NCBI RefSeq assembly: GCF_024734665.1
Contig: NZ_CP102931.1
Span: 5,578,001 to 5,642,000 of the forward strand
Reading direction: 5' to 3'
DNA length: 64,000 nt
Origin: Variovorax paradoxus
GTDB taxonomy: Bacteria; Pseudomonadota; Gammaproteobacteria; Burkholderiales; Burkholderiaceae_C
In this document: piece by piece, positions 56,416 through 64,000 of the stretch
Layout of the letters: each line of letters opens with the position of its first letter
Position numbering within the stretch: position 1 is the first letter of the stretch
Translations under genes and position numbers: made by a program
Notes under the pieces: generated by a model
Seen by the model: the letters and a program-made list of their open reading frames with translations, nothing else
Told to the model about the DNA's origin: nothing
The model's database searches: none

Positions 56416-56733
56416 TCAGGCGTTGTCCCAGCTGTAGGTCGCGCCGTAGCCGTCCCACGCCTCCATGACGATGCGCTGGCCCGCGGCCACCGTCAGCGAT
56501 TCGCCGGGTGCGAGCACCAGGTCTTCGCTGGGGTTCTTGAGCGTGGCATCGGGTGTGATCCACACCCGGCCCTGCTTGACCCGCAGGATGCTGGCCGCCC
56601 GCGCCTTCAGGCTCATCGCCTCGCCGGGCGCGATCTGCCAGGCGCCACGACGAACGGCCGGCGGAACGGCGGCGGTGCGGGCGGGAACGGACAGGGACGA
56701 GAGCGATTCGGTGGTGCAGACGGCGGTGGACAT
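56416..56733 (-). CDS. DUF2917-family protein
   Basis: This 105-aa protein has the DUF2917 pattern: GAWQIAPGEAMSLKARAASI, LRVKQGRVWITPDATLKNP, SEDLVLAPGESLTVAAGQRI and VMEAWDG. It is a small cupin-like beta protein, function unknown, common in Burkholderiales next to LysR genes. It is divergent from the LysR gene at 56906 with 172 bp between them, so that regulator may control it. Confidence 0.85.
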   Translation of the reverse strand: MSTAVCTTESLSSLSVPARTAAVPPAVRRGAWQIAPGEAMSLKARAASILRVKQGRVWITPDATLKNPSEDLVLAPGESLTVAAGQRIVMEAWDGYGATYSWDNA

Positions 56734-56905
56734 GATGTAACTCCTTGGCTTTGCCGAAGCGCTTGTCAGAAAGTGGCAATAGCGCAGTTCGGGAATGAAT
56801 GATCGTTTCTACGGCGTTGGCGGTCCAATGAAAACGAGGTAGCCTACTGATGCGCGTTCAGCATCAATCGATCCTGGCGCCAGGCGACCCCGAAAAGTCA
56901 TACCC

Positions 56906-57889
56906 ATGCAACATTCGCAAACCCATCTGCGCTCCCGTCCGATCTCCGCCGGGCACCTGCGCGCCTTCGAGGCGGTGGCCCGGCACCTGAACTTCCGCGC
57001 CGCAGCTGAAGAAATGGCGCTGACCCAGTCGGCCGTGAGCCGCCAGATCCAGTCGCTGGAAGAAGAGGTGGGCGTGGCCCTGTTCCTGCGCCATACGCGC
57101 GCGGTGGAGCTCACGAGCGCGGGGGCTTTGCTGCTGCTGGCGGTGCAGCAGTCGCTGCCGCGCATCGACACGGCCGTGCGCCAGATCCGCCAGAGCGCGG
57201 GGCGGCAGAGCGTGTCGCTGACCACTTTTGCCTCGTTCGCCTCGATGTGGCTGATCCCGAGGCTGGAGGCCTTCCAGCGCGACAACCCCGAGATCGACAT
57301 CCGCATCGACGCCAGCGACGTGGCGGTCGACCTCGAAGTGGCCGACGTCGACATCGCCCTGCGCTACGGCCCGCGCGAGTCCATGACGGCCGGCGCGGTG
57401 CGCCTGTTCGGCGAAACGCTGACGCCGGTGGCCAGCCCCTGGCTGCTGAAGAGCAGCCCGCCCATCAGGACGCCTGCCGACATCACCCAGTTCACGCTGA
57501 TCGAGGCCGGCGATGCGCACCGCACGCACCTGGAATGGCTGACCTGGCGCCGCTGGTTCGAGGTGAACGGGCTGGAACGCGCGCAGCCCAAGCGCTGGCT
57601 CTATTTCAACTACGCCTACCAGATGGTGCAGGCGGCCCTCACCGGGCAGGGCGTGACGCTGGCGCGCAGTTCGCTGATTGCCGAGAGTCTGGCCAACGGC
57701 GACCTGGTCGAGGTGCTGCCGCAGCACCGCATGGATTCGCCGATGTCCTACTGGCTCATTGCGGGGCCGCGCAGCGCGCTGCGGCCAGAGATCAGGGCCT
57801 TCTGCGACTGGCTGCTGCTCCAGTCCGAGACCACACGCGAGACCATCGGCGAGGTGCCCGACCCGGACACCGTCGACAACATCGATTGA
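56906..57889 (+). CDS. LysR-family transcriptional regulator (GcvA-like)
   Basis: This 327-aa regulator has helix-turn-helix LNFRAAAEEMALTQSAVSRQ and a substrate domain with the GcvA-type run SMWLIPRLEAFQRDNPEIDI and DIALRYGPRESM. It is divergent from the DUF2917 gene. The pair is conserved in the order, but the signal is unknown. Confidence 0.92.
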   Translation: MQHSQTHLRSRPISAGHLRAFEAVARHLNFRAAAEEMALTQSAVSRQIQSLEEEVGVALFLRHTRAVELTSAGALLLLAVQQSLPRIDTAVRQIRQSAGRQSVSLTTFASFASMWLIPRLEAFQRDNPEIDIRIDASDVAVDLEVADVDIALRYGPRESMTAGAVRLFGETLTPVASPWLLKSSPPIRTPADITQFTLIEAGDAHRTHLEWLTWRRWFEVNGLERAQPKRWLYFNYAYQMVQAALTGQGVTLARSSLIAESLANGDLVEVLPQHRMDSPMSYWLIAGPRSALRPEIRAFCDWLLLQSETTRETIGEVPDPDTVDNID

Positions 57890-57899
57890 CGCCGACAGC

Positions 57900-58517
57900 T
57901 CAGCTGGTCGGCCAGACCACGCCGTTGTCGTTGAGGATGGCGTCGAGCGGCAGGTCGTGCGCCTCGGGCTCGAAGTCTTCGAGAAAGCCGTGGGTGAAGC
58001 CCAGCCCCACCGTGAACGGCCTCGGCTCCAGCGCCGCCAGCGTGCGGTCGTAGAAACCGCCACCGTAGCCCAGCCGGTAGCCGCCCGCGCTGTAGCCCAC
58101 GCAGGGCACGAACAGCAGGGTTGGCACGATCAGCTCGGTGTCCTTGGGCTTGGGGATGCCGTAGGCGTCTTCTTCCATCTGGCAGCCCGGATACCAGGCA
58201 TGGAAGGTCAGGGTCTTGTGGACTTTGTCGATCACCGGCAGTCCGATGCGCCGGCGCTGCGTCTCTTCCATGAGTTCGCCGTCTTCCTTCCAGCGGTGCA
58301 GGGCGGGCAGCGGATCGAACTCGCCCTTGATGGGCCAGTAGGCGCCGATCACGGTGTCGGGCCGGCCGACCAGCCAGATCCGCATCACGCGCTGCAAAAG
58401 GTCTGCGCGTGTCAGCCGGTCGGGCATCGCAAGACGTTGCTCGATGAGTGCCTTCCTCAACTGTTCCTTAAGAAAACTCGCCGTTGCCGAAGTGTCGGCA
58501 CCCTTTGACTTGTCCAT
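57900..58517 (-). CDS. 5-formyltetrahydrofolate cyclo-ligase
   Basis: This enzyme converts 5-formyl-THF to 5,10-methenyl-THF with ATP. The 205-aa protein from ATG 58517 has LRKALIEQRLAMPDRLTRAD, the catalytic loop LPVIDKVHKTLTFHAW, and the substrate/ATP block VPCVGYSAGGYRLGYGGGFY DRTLAAL. It is the E. coli YgfA homologue. Its start is 9 bp from the divergent start of the lytic transglycosylase gene. Confidence 0.93.
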   Translation of the reverse strand: MDKSKGADTSATASFLKEQLRKALIEQRLAMPDRLTRADLLQRVMRIWLVGRPDTVIGAYWPIKGEFDPLPALHRWKEDGELMEETQRRRIGLPVIDKVHKTLTFHAWYPGCQMEEDAYGIPKPKDTELIVPTLLFVPCVGYSAGGYRLGYGGGFYDRTLAALEPRPFTVGLGFTHGFLEDFEPEAHDLPLDAILNDNGVVWPTS

Positions 58518-58526
58518 AATCCCCCG

Positions 58527-60569
58527 ATGCAGTTCCCAAGCATTTTGGCACCCAAGCGCCATCGCCCGCGCGTCAACCCGCGCAACACGGCACCCGCACT
58601 CGTTTTTTCCACTGTTCTTGCCCTCGCCGCGTTGCTGTCGCAGCAACCTGCAGCCGCCCAGAGCAACACCAACGACGACGTGCTGATCCAGATGAAGCAG
58701 GCCTTCCAGCGCGGCGACAAGGCCCGCCTGACCGCCCTGCTGCCGCAAGCCCGAGGCCATGCGCTGGAACCCTGGGCCGCCTACTGGGAACTCAAGGCGC
58801 GCCTGCAGGACGCCCCCGCCAACGAAGTGCAAGACTTTTTCGCGCGCTACCCCGGCACCTACCAGGAAGACCGCCTGCGCAACGACTGGCTGCTGCTGCT
58901 CGGCCAGCGCCGCGACTGGGACAACTTCACCGCCTCGGTAGACGGCTTCCGCATGGGCGACGACGCGCAGGTGCGCTGCTACGCGGTCCTGGTCGACTCG
59001 CTGCGCACCGGCACCGCCACGCAGGCACAGGCCGACGAAGTGCGCCGCAACTGGTTCGCCCAGAAAGACCTGGACGACGGCTGCCTCACCGCCGCCGACC
59101 GCATGGTCGCCGCCCGCCTGATGTCGACCAACGACGCCTGGAAGAAAGCGCGCCTGGCCATCGAGGCCAACCGCCCGCAGGCCGCGCGCGCCGCCGTCAC
59201 CATCGCAGCGCCCGATGCGCTGCCGCTGTTCGAGGAGCTCAATGCCAGCTCGGCCAAGTTCCTGACAGGCCGCGCCTTCGTGGCCGCCAAGTCGCGCAAG
59301 GAACTGGTGGTGCTTGCGCTCATCAAGATCGGCATTGCTGACCCCGAACTCGCCGCCTCGCAGCTCGACAGCAAGTGGGGCCCGATGCTCTCCGCCGAAG
59401 AGCGCAACTGGCTCTGGGGCACCATCGGCCGCGCCGCAGCGCTGAAGCTCTGGCCGCAGGCCGGCACTTATTACGCCAACGTCACCAAGAACAGCGACCT
59501 GTCCGACGACATGCTCGGCTGGCGCGTGCGCGCCGCCCTGCGCGCCGGCCAGTGGAAGGAGGTGGCGCCCGCCATCAACGCCATGAGCGAAACCGCCCAG
59601 CTCGAGCCAACCTGGGTCTACTGGAAGGCCCGCGCCCTGGCCAGCGCCGGCGGCGACGAACGCCGTGCGCAGGCCCGTGATCTCTACCAGAGCATCGCCG
59701 GCTCGCGCGGCTTCTACGAGATGCTGGCGCTCGAAGAACTCGGCCAGCGCACCGTGGTGCCCACGCGCCCCGACCCCCTCACGCCCGAGGAAAAAGCCGC
59801 CGCGCGCAACAATCCGGCGCTCGCCCGCGGCCTCTACGCCATCGCCATCGGCCTGCGCTCCGAAGGCACGCGCGAGTGGAACTACGCCACCAACCTGCAC
59901 GACAAGGGCGGCATGGACGACCGCGCGCTGCTGGCCGCGGCCGATTTCGCCTGCCAGCGCGAGGTGTGGGACCGCTGCATCAACACCAGCGAGCGCACCA
60001 AGGGCGTGGTCGACGTGGAGCAGCGCTTTCCCATGCCCTTCCACGACACGGTGCTGCGCAAGAGCCAGGACATCGGCCTCGACCCGGCCTACGTCTACGG
60101 CCTGATCCGCCAGGAAAGCCGCTTCATCATGGACGCACGGTCGGGCGTCGGCGCCTCGGGCCTGATGCAGGTCATGCCCGCCACCGCGCGCTGGACGGCC
60201 CGCAAGATCGGCATGAACGACTTCTCACCCGGCCAGATCAACGACCGCGAGACCAACATCACCATCGGCACCAACTACCTGAAGCTCGCACTCGACGACT
60301 TCGACGGTTCGATGGCGCTGGCCGCCGCCGCCTACAACGCCGGCCCGGGGCGCCCGCGCAGCTGGCGCAACGGCCCGGTGATCGACGCCGCCATCTGGGC
60401 GGAGAACGTGCCGTTCAACGAAACGCGCGACTACGTGAAGAAGGTGCTGGCCAACACCACCAACTACGCGGCCATCATCAGCGGCCGGCCGCAATCGCTG
60501 AAGGAACGCCTGGGGCGCATTGGCCCGCGCGATGCGGCCGAGCCGGAGCCCAACAAGGACCTCCCCTGA
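58527..60569 (+). CDS. slt: Soluble lytic murein transglycosylase
   Basis: This is a periplasmic 680-aa enzyme that cleaves the glycan strand of peptidoglycan with anhydro-muropeptide formation. A signal peptide ends at QQPAAAQSN. Then comes a long helical superhelix (~50-460), and a C-terminal SLT domain (~505-640) with the catalytic Glu in VYGLIRQESRFIMDARS, the GASGLMQVMPATARW block and AAAYNAGPGRPRSW. The start ATG 58527 has no clear ribosome site. It precedes mgtC by one base. Confidence 0.94.
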   Translation: MQFPSILAPKRHRPRVNPRNTAPALVFSTVLALAALLSQQPAAAQSNTNDDVLIQMKQAFQRGDKARLTALLPQARGHALEPWAAYWELKARLQDAPANEVQDFFARYPGTYQEDRLRNDWLLLLGQRRDWDNFTASVDGFRMGDDAQVRCYAVLVDSLRTGTATQAQADEVRRNWFAQKDLDDGCLTAADRMVAARLMSTNDAWKKARLAIEANRPQAARAAVTIAAPDALPLFEELNASSAKFLTGRAFVAAKSRKELVVLALIKIGIADPELAASQLDSKWGPMLSAEERNWLWGTIGRAAALKLWPQAGTYYANVTKNSDLSDDMLGWRVRAALRAGQWKEVAPAINAMSETAQLEPTWVYWKARALASAGGDERRAQARDLYQSIAGSRGFYEMLALEELGQRTVVPTRPDPLTPEEKAAARNNPALARGLYAIAIGLRSEGTREWNYATNLHDKGGMDDRALLAAADFACQREVWDRCINTSERTKGVVDVEQRFPMPFHDTVLRKSQDIGLDPAYVYGLIRQESRFIMDARSGVGASGLMQVMPATARWTARKIGMNDFSPGQINDRETNITIGTNYLKLALDDFDGSMALAAAAYNAGPGRPRSWRNGPVIDAAIWAENVPFNETRDYVKKVLANTTNYAAIISGRPQSLKERLGRIGPRDAAEPEPNKDLP

Positions 60570-60570
60570 G

Positions 60571-61092
60571 ATGAGTTGGCGCGACGAGGTGCTCGACACC
60601 CTCGCATCCGAGTTCTCGGACGTGAGCGACGTCGCGCAACTCACCCGCATCGTGCTGCGCCTCACGCTCGCCGGCGCACTGGGCTTCGTGCTCGGCTTCG
60701 AGCGCGAGCAGCAAGGCAAGGCGGCCGGCGTGCGCACCCACATGCTGGTGGCCATCGGCTCGGCGATGTTCGTGCTGATCCCGCAGCAGACCGGCATCGT
60801 GCCGGCCGACATGAGCCGCGTGATCCAGGGGCTTGTGGCGGGCGTGGGTTTCCTGTGCGCCGGCACCATCCTCAAGCAAGGCAAGGACGAGAGCCACGTG
60901 CAGGGCCTGACCACGGCCGCGGGCTTGTGGATGACGGCTGCCATCGGCATGGCCTGTGGGCTCGGTCGCGAGGTGACAGCCGTGGTGAGCTCGCTGCTGG
61001 CACTCGCCGTGCTGGCGCTGGTGCCGCGCCTGGTGAGCGTGATCGAGCGCGTGGCCGGTCCGAAGAAGAACGACGACACCCGCGAGCGCTGA
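60571..61092 (+). CDS. MgtC/SapB-family membrane protein
   Basis: This is a 173-aa inner-membrane protein, one base after the slt stop. It has the MgtC features LGFVLGFEREQQGKAAGVRT and VAGVGFLCAGTILKQGK, with about four to five membrane segments, and lacks the C-terminal ACT-like domain of Salmonella MgtC. In pathogens MgtC proteins support growth in low magnesium; here a general envelope role is more likely. Confidence 0.9.
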   Translation: MSWRDEVLDTLASEFSDVSDVAQLTRIVLRLTLAGALGFVLGFEREQQGKAAGVRTHMLVAIGSAMFVLIPQQTGIVPADMSRVIQGLVAGVGFLCAGTILKQGKDESHVQGLTTAAGLWMTAAIGMACGLGREVTAVVSSLLALAVLALVPRLVSVIERVAGPKKNDDTRER

Positions 61093-61203
61093 GCACGCTA
61101 CCGCATCAATTCGCGCCGCCTTCGGCATCAATCGCCGCGCCGCGCCCGGCTAGCATCGAAGACCCTGTTTTTGAACCCCCGCAACGGACCGGAGATCCCT
61201 CTC

Positions 61204-61890
61204 ATGCGCAAGCTTTATGTCGGCAACAAGAACTACTCGTCGTGGTCCATGCGGCCCTGGGTGCTGATGAAGCAGGCCGGCATCGACTTCGAGGAAGTCG
61301 TGGTGCGCTTCGATTCGTTCGAGGCCGATTCGCAGTTCAAGCACACCATCGCCGCGCTGAACCCGGTGGCCAAGGTGCCAGTGCTGGTGGACGACGGCCT
61401 CGTCGTCTGGGACACGCTGGCCATCGCCGAATACCTCGCCGAGACCTTCCCCGAAAAGCAGCTCTGGCCCCAATCGGTAGCCGATCGTGCGCGCGCCCGC
61501 AGCGTCTGCGCCGAGATGCACTCGGGCTTCGGCGGCCTGCGCAACCATTGCGGCATGAACATCGAGGCCTCGCTGCCCGAGGTGGGCGCTCGGCTGCTGA
61601 AGGAAGTGCCCGAAGTCGCCAGCGACCTCGCACGCATCGTGCAGATGTGGAGCGGCCTGCTCGACGCGCATGGCGGCCCGATGCTGTTCGGTGCCGAATT
61701 CGGCGTCGCCGACGCCTACTTCGCCCCCATCGGCACGCGCATCAAGACCTATGGCCTGCCGGTGCCGGCGCACATCACGGCCTACATCGAGCGCGTGCAG
61801 GCGCTGCCGGGCGTCAAGGCCTGGATCGACGATGCACTGGCGGAGAAAGATTTCCTGCAGTTCGAAGAGCCCTATCGCACGGGGCGCTAG
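61204..61890 (+). CDS. Glutathione S-transferase family protein
   Basis: This 228-aa enzyme from ATG 61204 (GGAG about 10 bases upstream) has the thioredoxin-like N-terminal domain with YVGNKNYSSWSMRPWVLMK, cis-Pro in NPVAKVPVLVDDG and WDTLAIAEYLAETFP. A helical C-terminal domain follows (FGVADAYFAPIGTR). The catalytic Ser/Tyr type is of the plant/zeta-like group. It probably conjugates glutathione to electrophiles. Confidence 0.92.
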   Translation: MRKLYVGNKNYSSWSMRPWVLMKQAGIDFEEVVVRFDSFEADSQFKHTIAALNPVAKVPVLVDDGLVVWDTLAIAEYLAETFPEKQLWPQSVADRARARSVCAEMHSGFGGLRNHCGMNIEASLPEVGARLLKEVPEVASDLARIVQMWSGLLDAHGGPMLFGAEFGVADAYFAPIGTRIKTYGLPVPAHITAYIERVQALPGVKAWIDDALAEKDFLQFEEPYRTGR

Positions 61891-61914
61891 GGTCTTCGAA
61901 GCAGGCGGGGCGGA

Positions 61915-62640
61915 TCAGAACCTGTAGGTTGCTGCCACGTACGTGACGATCGGGTTCAGCTTCAGGCTGGCCTCGCTGTTGGCCACCGGCAGGCCGTAGA
62001 TCGAGGTCGTGGTCAGCTTGGCCTTGGTCTTCAGCGGGATGTACGACACCGAGAACGAGACGCCCCAGTGCTTGTCGAACTGGTAGGCCGCACCCACGTT
62101 GATCACCGGCGCGAACGAGCTGTCGAGCTTGGCCGTGGTGTTGACGGCAAGCGGCGACTGGTGGAACTGGCTGGCCAGCGCGCCCTGCAGGTTCGAGGTC
62201 AGCTTGACGTCGCTGTACCAGACGTAGGTGGCGCCCAGGCCCACGAACGGACGGAAGGCGTCGGTGCCCTCGTTGAAGAAGTACTTGCCCAGGATCGTCG
62301 GGCTCCACTGGCGCGCCTCGCCGAGTTGGCCCACGCGGCCGAGCGTGCCGGTGCCGTTGAGCTTGAACTTCGGCGGCACGCCGAACACGCCTTCCACCGC
62401 CCAGTGGCTGTCGAGGAAATAGGTGGCGTTGAGGCCCAGGGTGTCGGAATCGCTCACGCTGGCGCCCGAACCGGCCAGAACGGCCGGGATCGGCGAGGTC
62501 ACGGTCAGCGGCTTGCTGGAATCCTGTGGTGACAGATGGAACCAGCCCGCGCCGACGACCCAGTCGCCCGCCTGCTGCGCCATCGCGCTTCCGGATGCCA
62601 AGGCACCCAGAGCCGCCAGCGCAAACATTGTTTTCTTCAT
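61915..62640 (-). CDS. OmpW-family outer-membrane protein
   Basis: This is a 241-aa eight-stranded beta-barrel from ATG 62640, with AAAGGAG ten bases before. The signal peptide ends at LASGSAMAQQAGD. Typical OmpW stretches are WVVGAGWFHLSPQDSS, LGLNATYFLDSHWAVEGVFG, GKYFFNEGTDAFRPFVGLGA and the C-terminal YVAATYRF with terminal Phe for barrel assembly. OmpW forms a hydrophobic channel and is often induced by stress or oxygen limitation. It is divergent from cca. Confidence 0.93.
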   Translation of the reverse strand: MKKTMFALAALGALASGSAMAQQAGDWVVGAGWFHLSPQDSSKPLTVTSPIPAVLAGSGASVSDSDTLGLNATYFLDSHWAVEGVFGVPPKFKLNGTGTLGRVGQLGEARQWSPTILGKYFFNEGTDAFRPFVGLGATYVWYSDVKLTSNLQGALASQFHQSPLAVNTTAKLDSSFAPVINVGAAYQFDKHWGVSFSVSYIPLKTKAKLTTTSIYGLPVANSEASLKLNPIVTYVAATYRF

Positions 62641-62806
62641 GATGTGAATTGCTCCTTTGGTTGACATATCCCTCTGCGGATGCGGGCGTCGACTTGTGAC
62701 TGCCGCTGAATTTCGTCCGATGAACGAACGATTTCCCGGTCCGCTCCGAGGATTATCGAACGACCGTTCTATTTTTTGGTACCGGGAGTATCCCTACACT
62801 GCACTT

Positions 62807-63973
62807 ATGAAAATTTTTCTCGTTGGAGGTGCACTTCGCGACCGCCTGCTGCAGCGGCCGGTGTCCGACCATGACTGGCTGGTGGTCGGGGCCACGCCCG
62901 AAGAAATGGTGGCCCGCGGCTACCTGCCCGTGGGACGCGACTTTCCGGTGTTCCTGCACCCCGAGACGCGCGAGGAATACGCGCTGGCCCGCACCGAGCG
63001 CAAGAGCGCGCCTGGCTACCGCGGCTTCACGGTGCATGCCGCGCCCGACGTCACGCTGGAGCAAGACCTCGCGCGCCGCGACCTGACTGTCAACGCCATT
63101 GCGCTGCCGGCCGAACTGGTGAGCGCCGACGGCCGCTTCGACCCCACGCCCGCCACGCTGGCCGACCCCTTCCATGGCCAGCGCGACCTGCGCGACAAGG
63201 TGCTGCGCCACGTGACCGAGGCCTTCCGCGAAGACCCGGTGCGCATCCTGCGCGTGGCGCGCTTCGCCGCCCGCTTCGACGACTTCAGCGTCGCCCCCGA
63301 AACCATGGCGCTGATGCGCGAGATGGTCGCCGCCGGCGAGGTCGATGCGCTGGTGGCCGAGCGCGTGTGGCAGGAGCTGTCGCGCGGCCTGATGGAAACA
63401 CGCCCCTCGCGCATGTTCGAGGTGCTGCGCGAATGCGGTGCGCTGGCCGTGCTGCTGCCCGAGCTCGATGGCGGCACGCAAGCGACGATGGCTGTCATCG
63501 ATGCCAGCGCCCGCCTGCAGGCCTCGCTGGCGGTGCGCTTCGCCTGCCTCATGCGCAACGAGAGCGTCAAGCAGCTGCAGCAGGTGTGCGACCGCTGGCG
63601 CGTGCCGCTGGACATCCGCGAACTGGCCGAGGTGGTGGCGCGCGAGCACGGCCACATCGACGGCAGCGACGCACTCGACGCCACGGGGCTGGTGCGCCTG
63701 CTGGAGCGCTGCGACGCCTTCCGCAAGCCCGCGCGCTTCGCCGAGGTGCTGCTGGCCTGCGAATGTGACTCGCGCGGCCGGCCCGGCTCCGGCGATGCGC
63801 CCTACCCGCAGCGTGAGCGCCTGCTCGCCGTGCTGGCGACGGCAGCGGCCGTGGCCACCGACGTGGTGGCCAAAGCCGCCCAGCAGTCCGGCGCCACCGG
63901 CCCGAAGATCGGCGACGCGATCCATCGGGCCCGGGTCGAAGCCGTCGCCGCATCGCTACCCGCCAGGGCATGA
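62807..63973 (+). CDS. cca: CCA-adding tRNA nucleotidyltransferase
   Basis: This enzyme adds or repairs the 3' CCA end of tRNAs. The 388-aa protein from ATG 62807 has the class II nucleotidyltransferase core: FLVGGALRDRLLQRPVSDHD with the G-G-x-x-R-D motif and the DxD metal pair, LARRDLTVNAIAL, and EDPVRILRVARFAARF. The C-terminal half is helical. It lacks the HD phosphohydrolase domain of E. coli Cca, judging by length and absence of an HD pair. It is divergent from ompW by 166 bp. Confidence 0.94.
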   Translation: MKIFLVGGALRDRLLQRPVSDHDWLVVGATPEEMVARGYLPVGRDFPVFLHPETREEYALARTERKSAPGYRGFTVHAAPDVTLEQDLARRDLTVNAIALPAELVSADGRFDPTPATLADPFHGQRDLRDKVLRHVTEAFREDPVRILRVARFAARFDDFSVAPETMALMREMVAAGEVDALVAERVWQELSRGLMETRPSRMFEVLRECGALAVLLPELDGGTQATMAVIDASARLQASLAVRFACLMRNESVKQLQQVCDRWRVPLDIRELAEVVAREHGHIDGSDALDATGLVRLLERCDAFRKPARFAEVLLACECDSRGRPGSGDAPYPQRERLLAVLATAAAVATDVVAKAAQQSGATGPKIGDAIHRARVEAVAASLPARA

Positions 63974-64000
63974 CTTCTGGCACTTCCCGGAGCAGACCCG

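Noticed and set aside
57900..60044. A long minus-strand frame joining the cyclo-ligase to sequence opposite slt
   Set aside because: The true gene starts at ATG 58517 with the family N-terminus; the extension is antisense to slt and has no homology pattern.

Overview
The window is about 64 kb of high-GC, densely coded chromosomal DNA from a betaproteobacterium. It is most likely Burkholderiales, family Comamonadaceae and close to Variovorax. That placement is inferred from gene content: a Bug/TctC-type binding protein, DUF2917 and DUF6279 proteins, many LysR regulators, and a putA without an N-terminal ribbon-helix-helix. It was not tested by a search. No rRNA, tRNA or CRISPR array was seen.

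Layout. (1) 0.1-8 kb: galM, a secreted alpha/beta hydrolase, and a very large protein joining an alpha/alpha-toroid-like region, a CapA-type domain and a MurF-like ligase. The hydrolase overlaps the large gene by 4 bp. An OmpA-family protein lies upstream. (2) 8.2-8.5 kb: a gene-free stretch with a nested palindromic repeat, in which one 46-bp module occurs twice in opposite orientation, each copy at the centre of a different palindrome. (3) 8.5-11.6 kb: a LysR regulator divergent from an EamA exporter that overlaps an Old Yellow Enzyme gene. (4) 11.7-17.5 kb: a LysR gene followed by N-carbamoyl-D-amino-acid hydrolase, a PLP dehydratase, a Bug binding protein and a D-aminoacylase, which together look like a D-amino-acid-derivative catabolic operon. 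(5) 17.6-27.6 kb: DUF2147 protein, XRE-cupin/GNAT pair, hydrolase, putA, AhpD-like protein, katG with a TTG start. (6) 27.7-35.5 kb: an orphan type VI secretion vgrG island on the minus strand: VgrG, PAAR-like nuclease effector, two tandem paralogues (immunity candidates), a small protein, a TusA-like protein and DUF2169. (7) 35.8-47.6 kb: small enzymes and regulators, including a degenerate HD-GYP/LuxR fusion, an MFS pump, an aldo/keto reductase, and threonine aldolase with an AraC regulator.

(8) 47.6-50.2 kb: a lower-GC accessory patch with a lipoprotein, a frameshifted remnant of a rifampin ADP-ribosyltransferase gene and an unrecognised ORF. (9) 50.2-64 kb: conserved housekeeping genes: glmS, an Lrp regulator, glmU (its start codon overlaps that of a divergent lipoprotein gene), a Crp/Fnr regulator divergent from a BLUF photoreceptor, a DUF2917/LysR divergent pair, 5-formyl-THF cyclo-ligase divergent from a lytic transglycosylase, mgtC, a GST, ompW and cca.

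Main themes are cell-envelope and amino-sugar metabolism (glmS, glmU, slt, the CapA/Mur fusion), amino-acid catabolism (putA, the D-amino-acid operon, threonine aldolase), competition by type VI secretion, and stress defence (katG, GST, AhpD-like).
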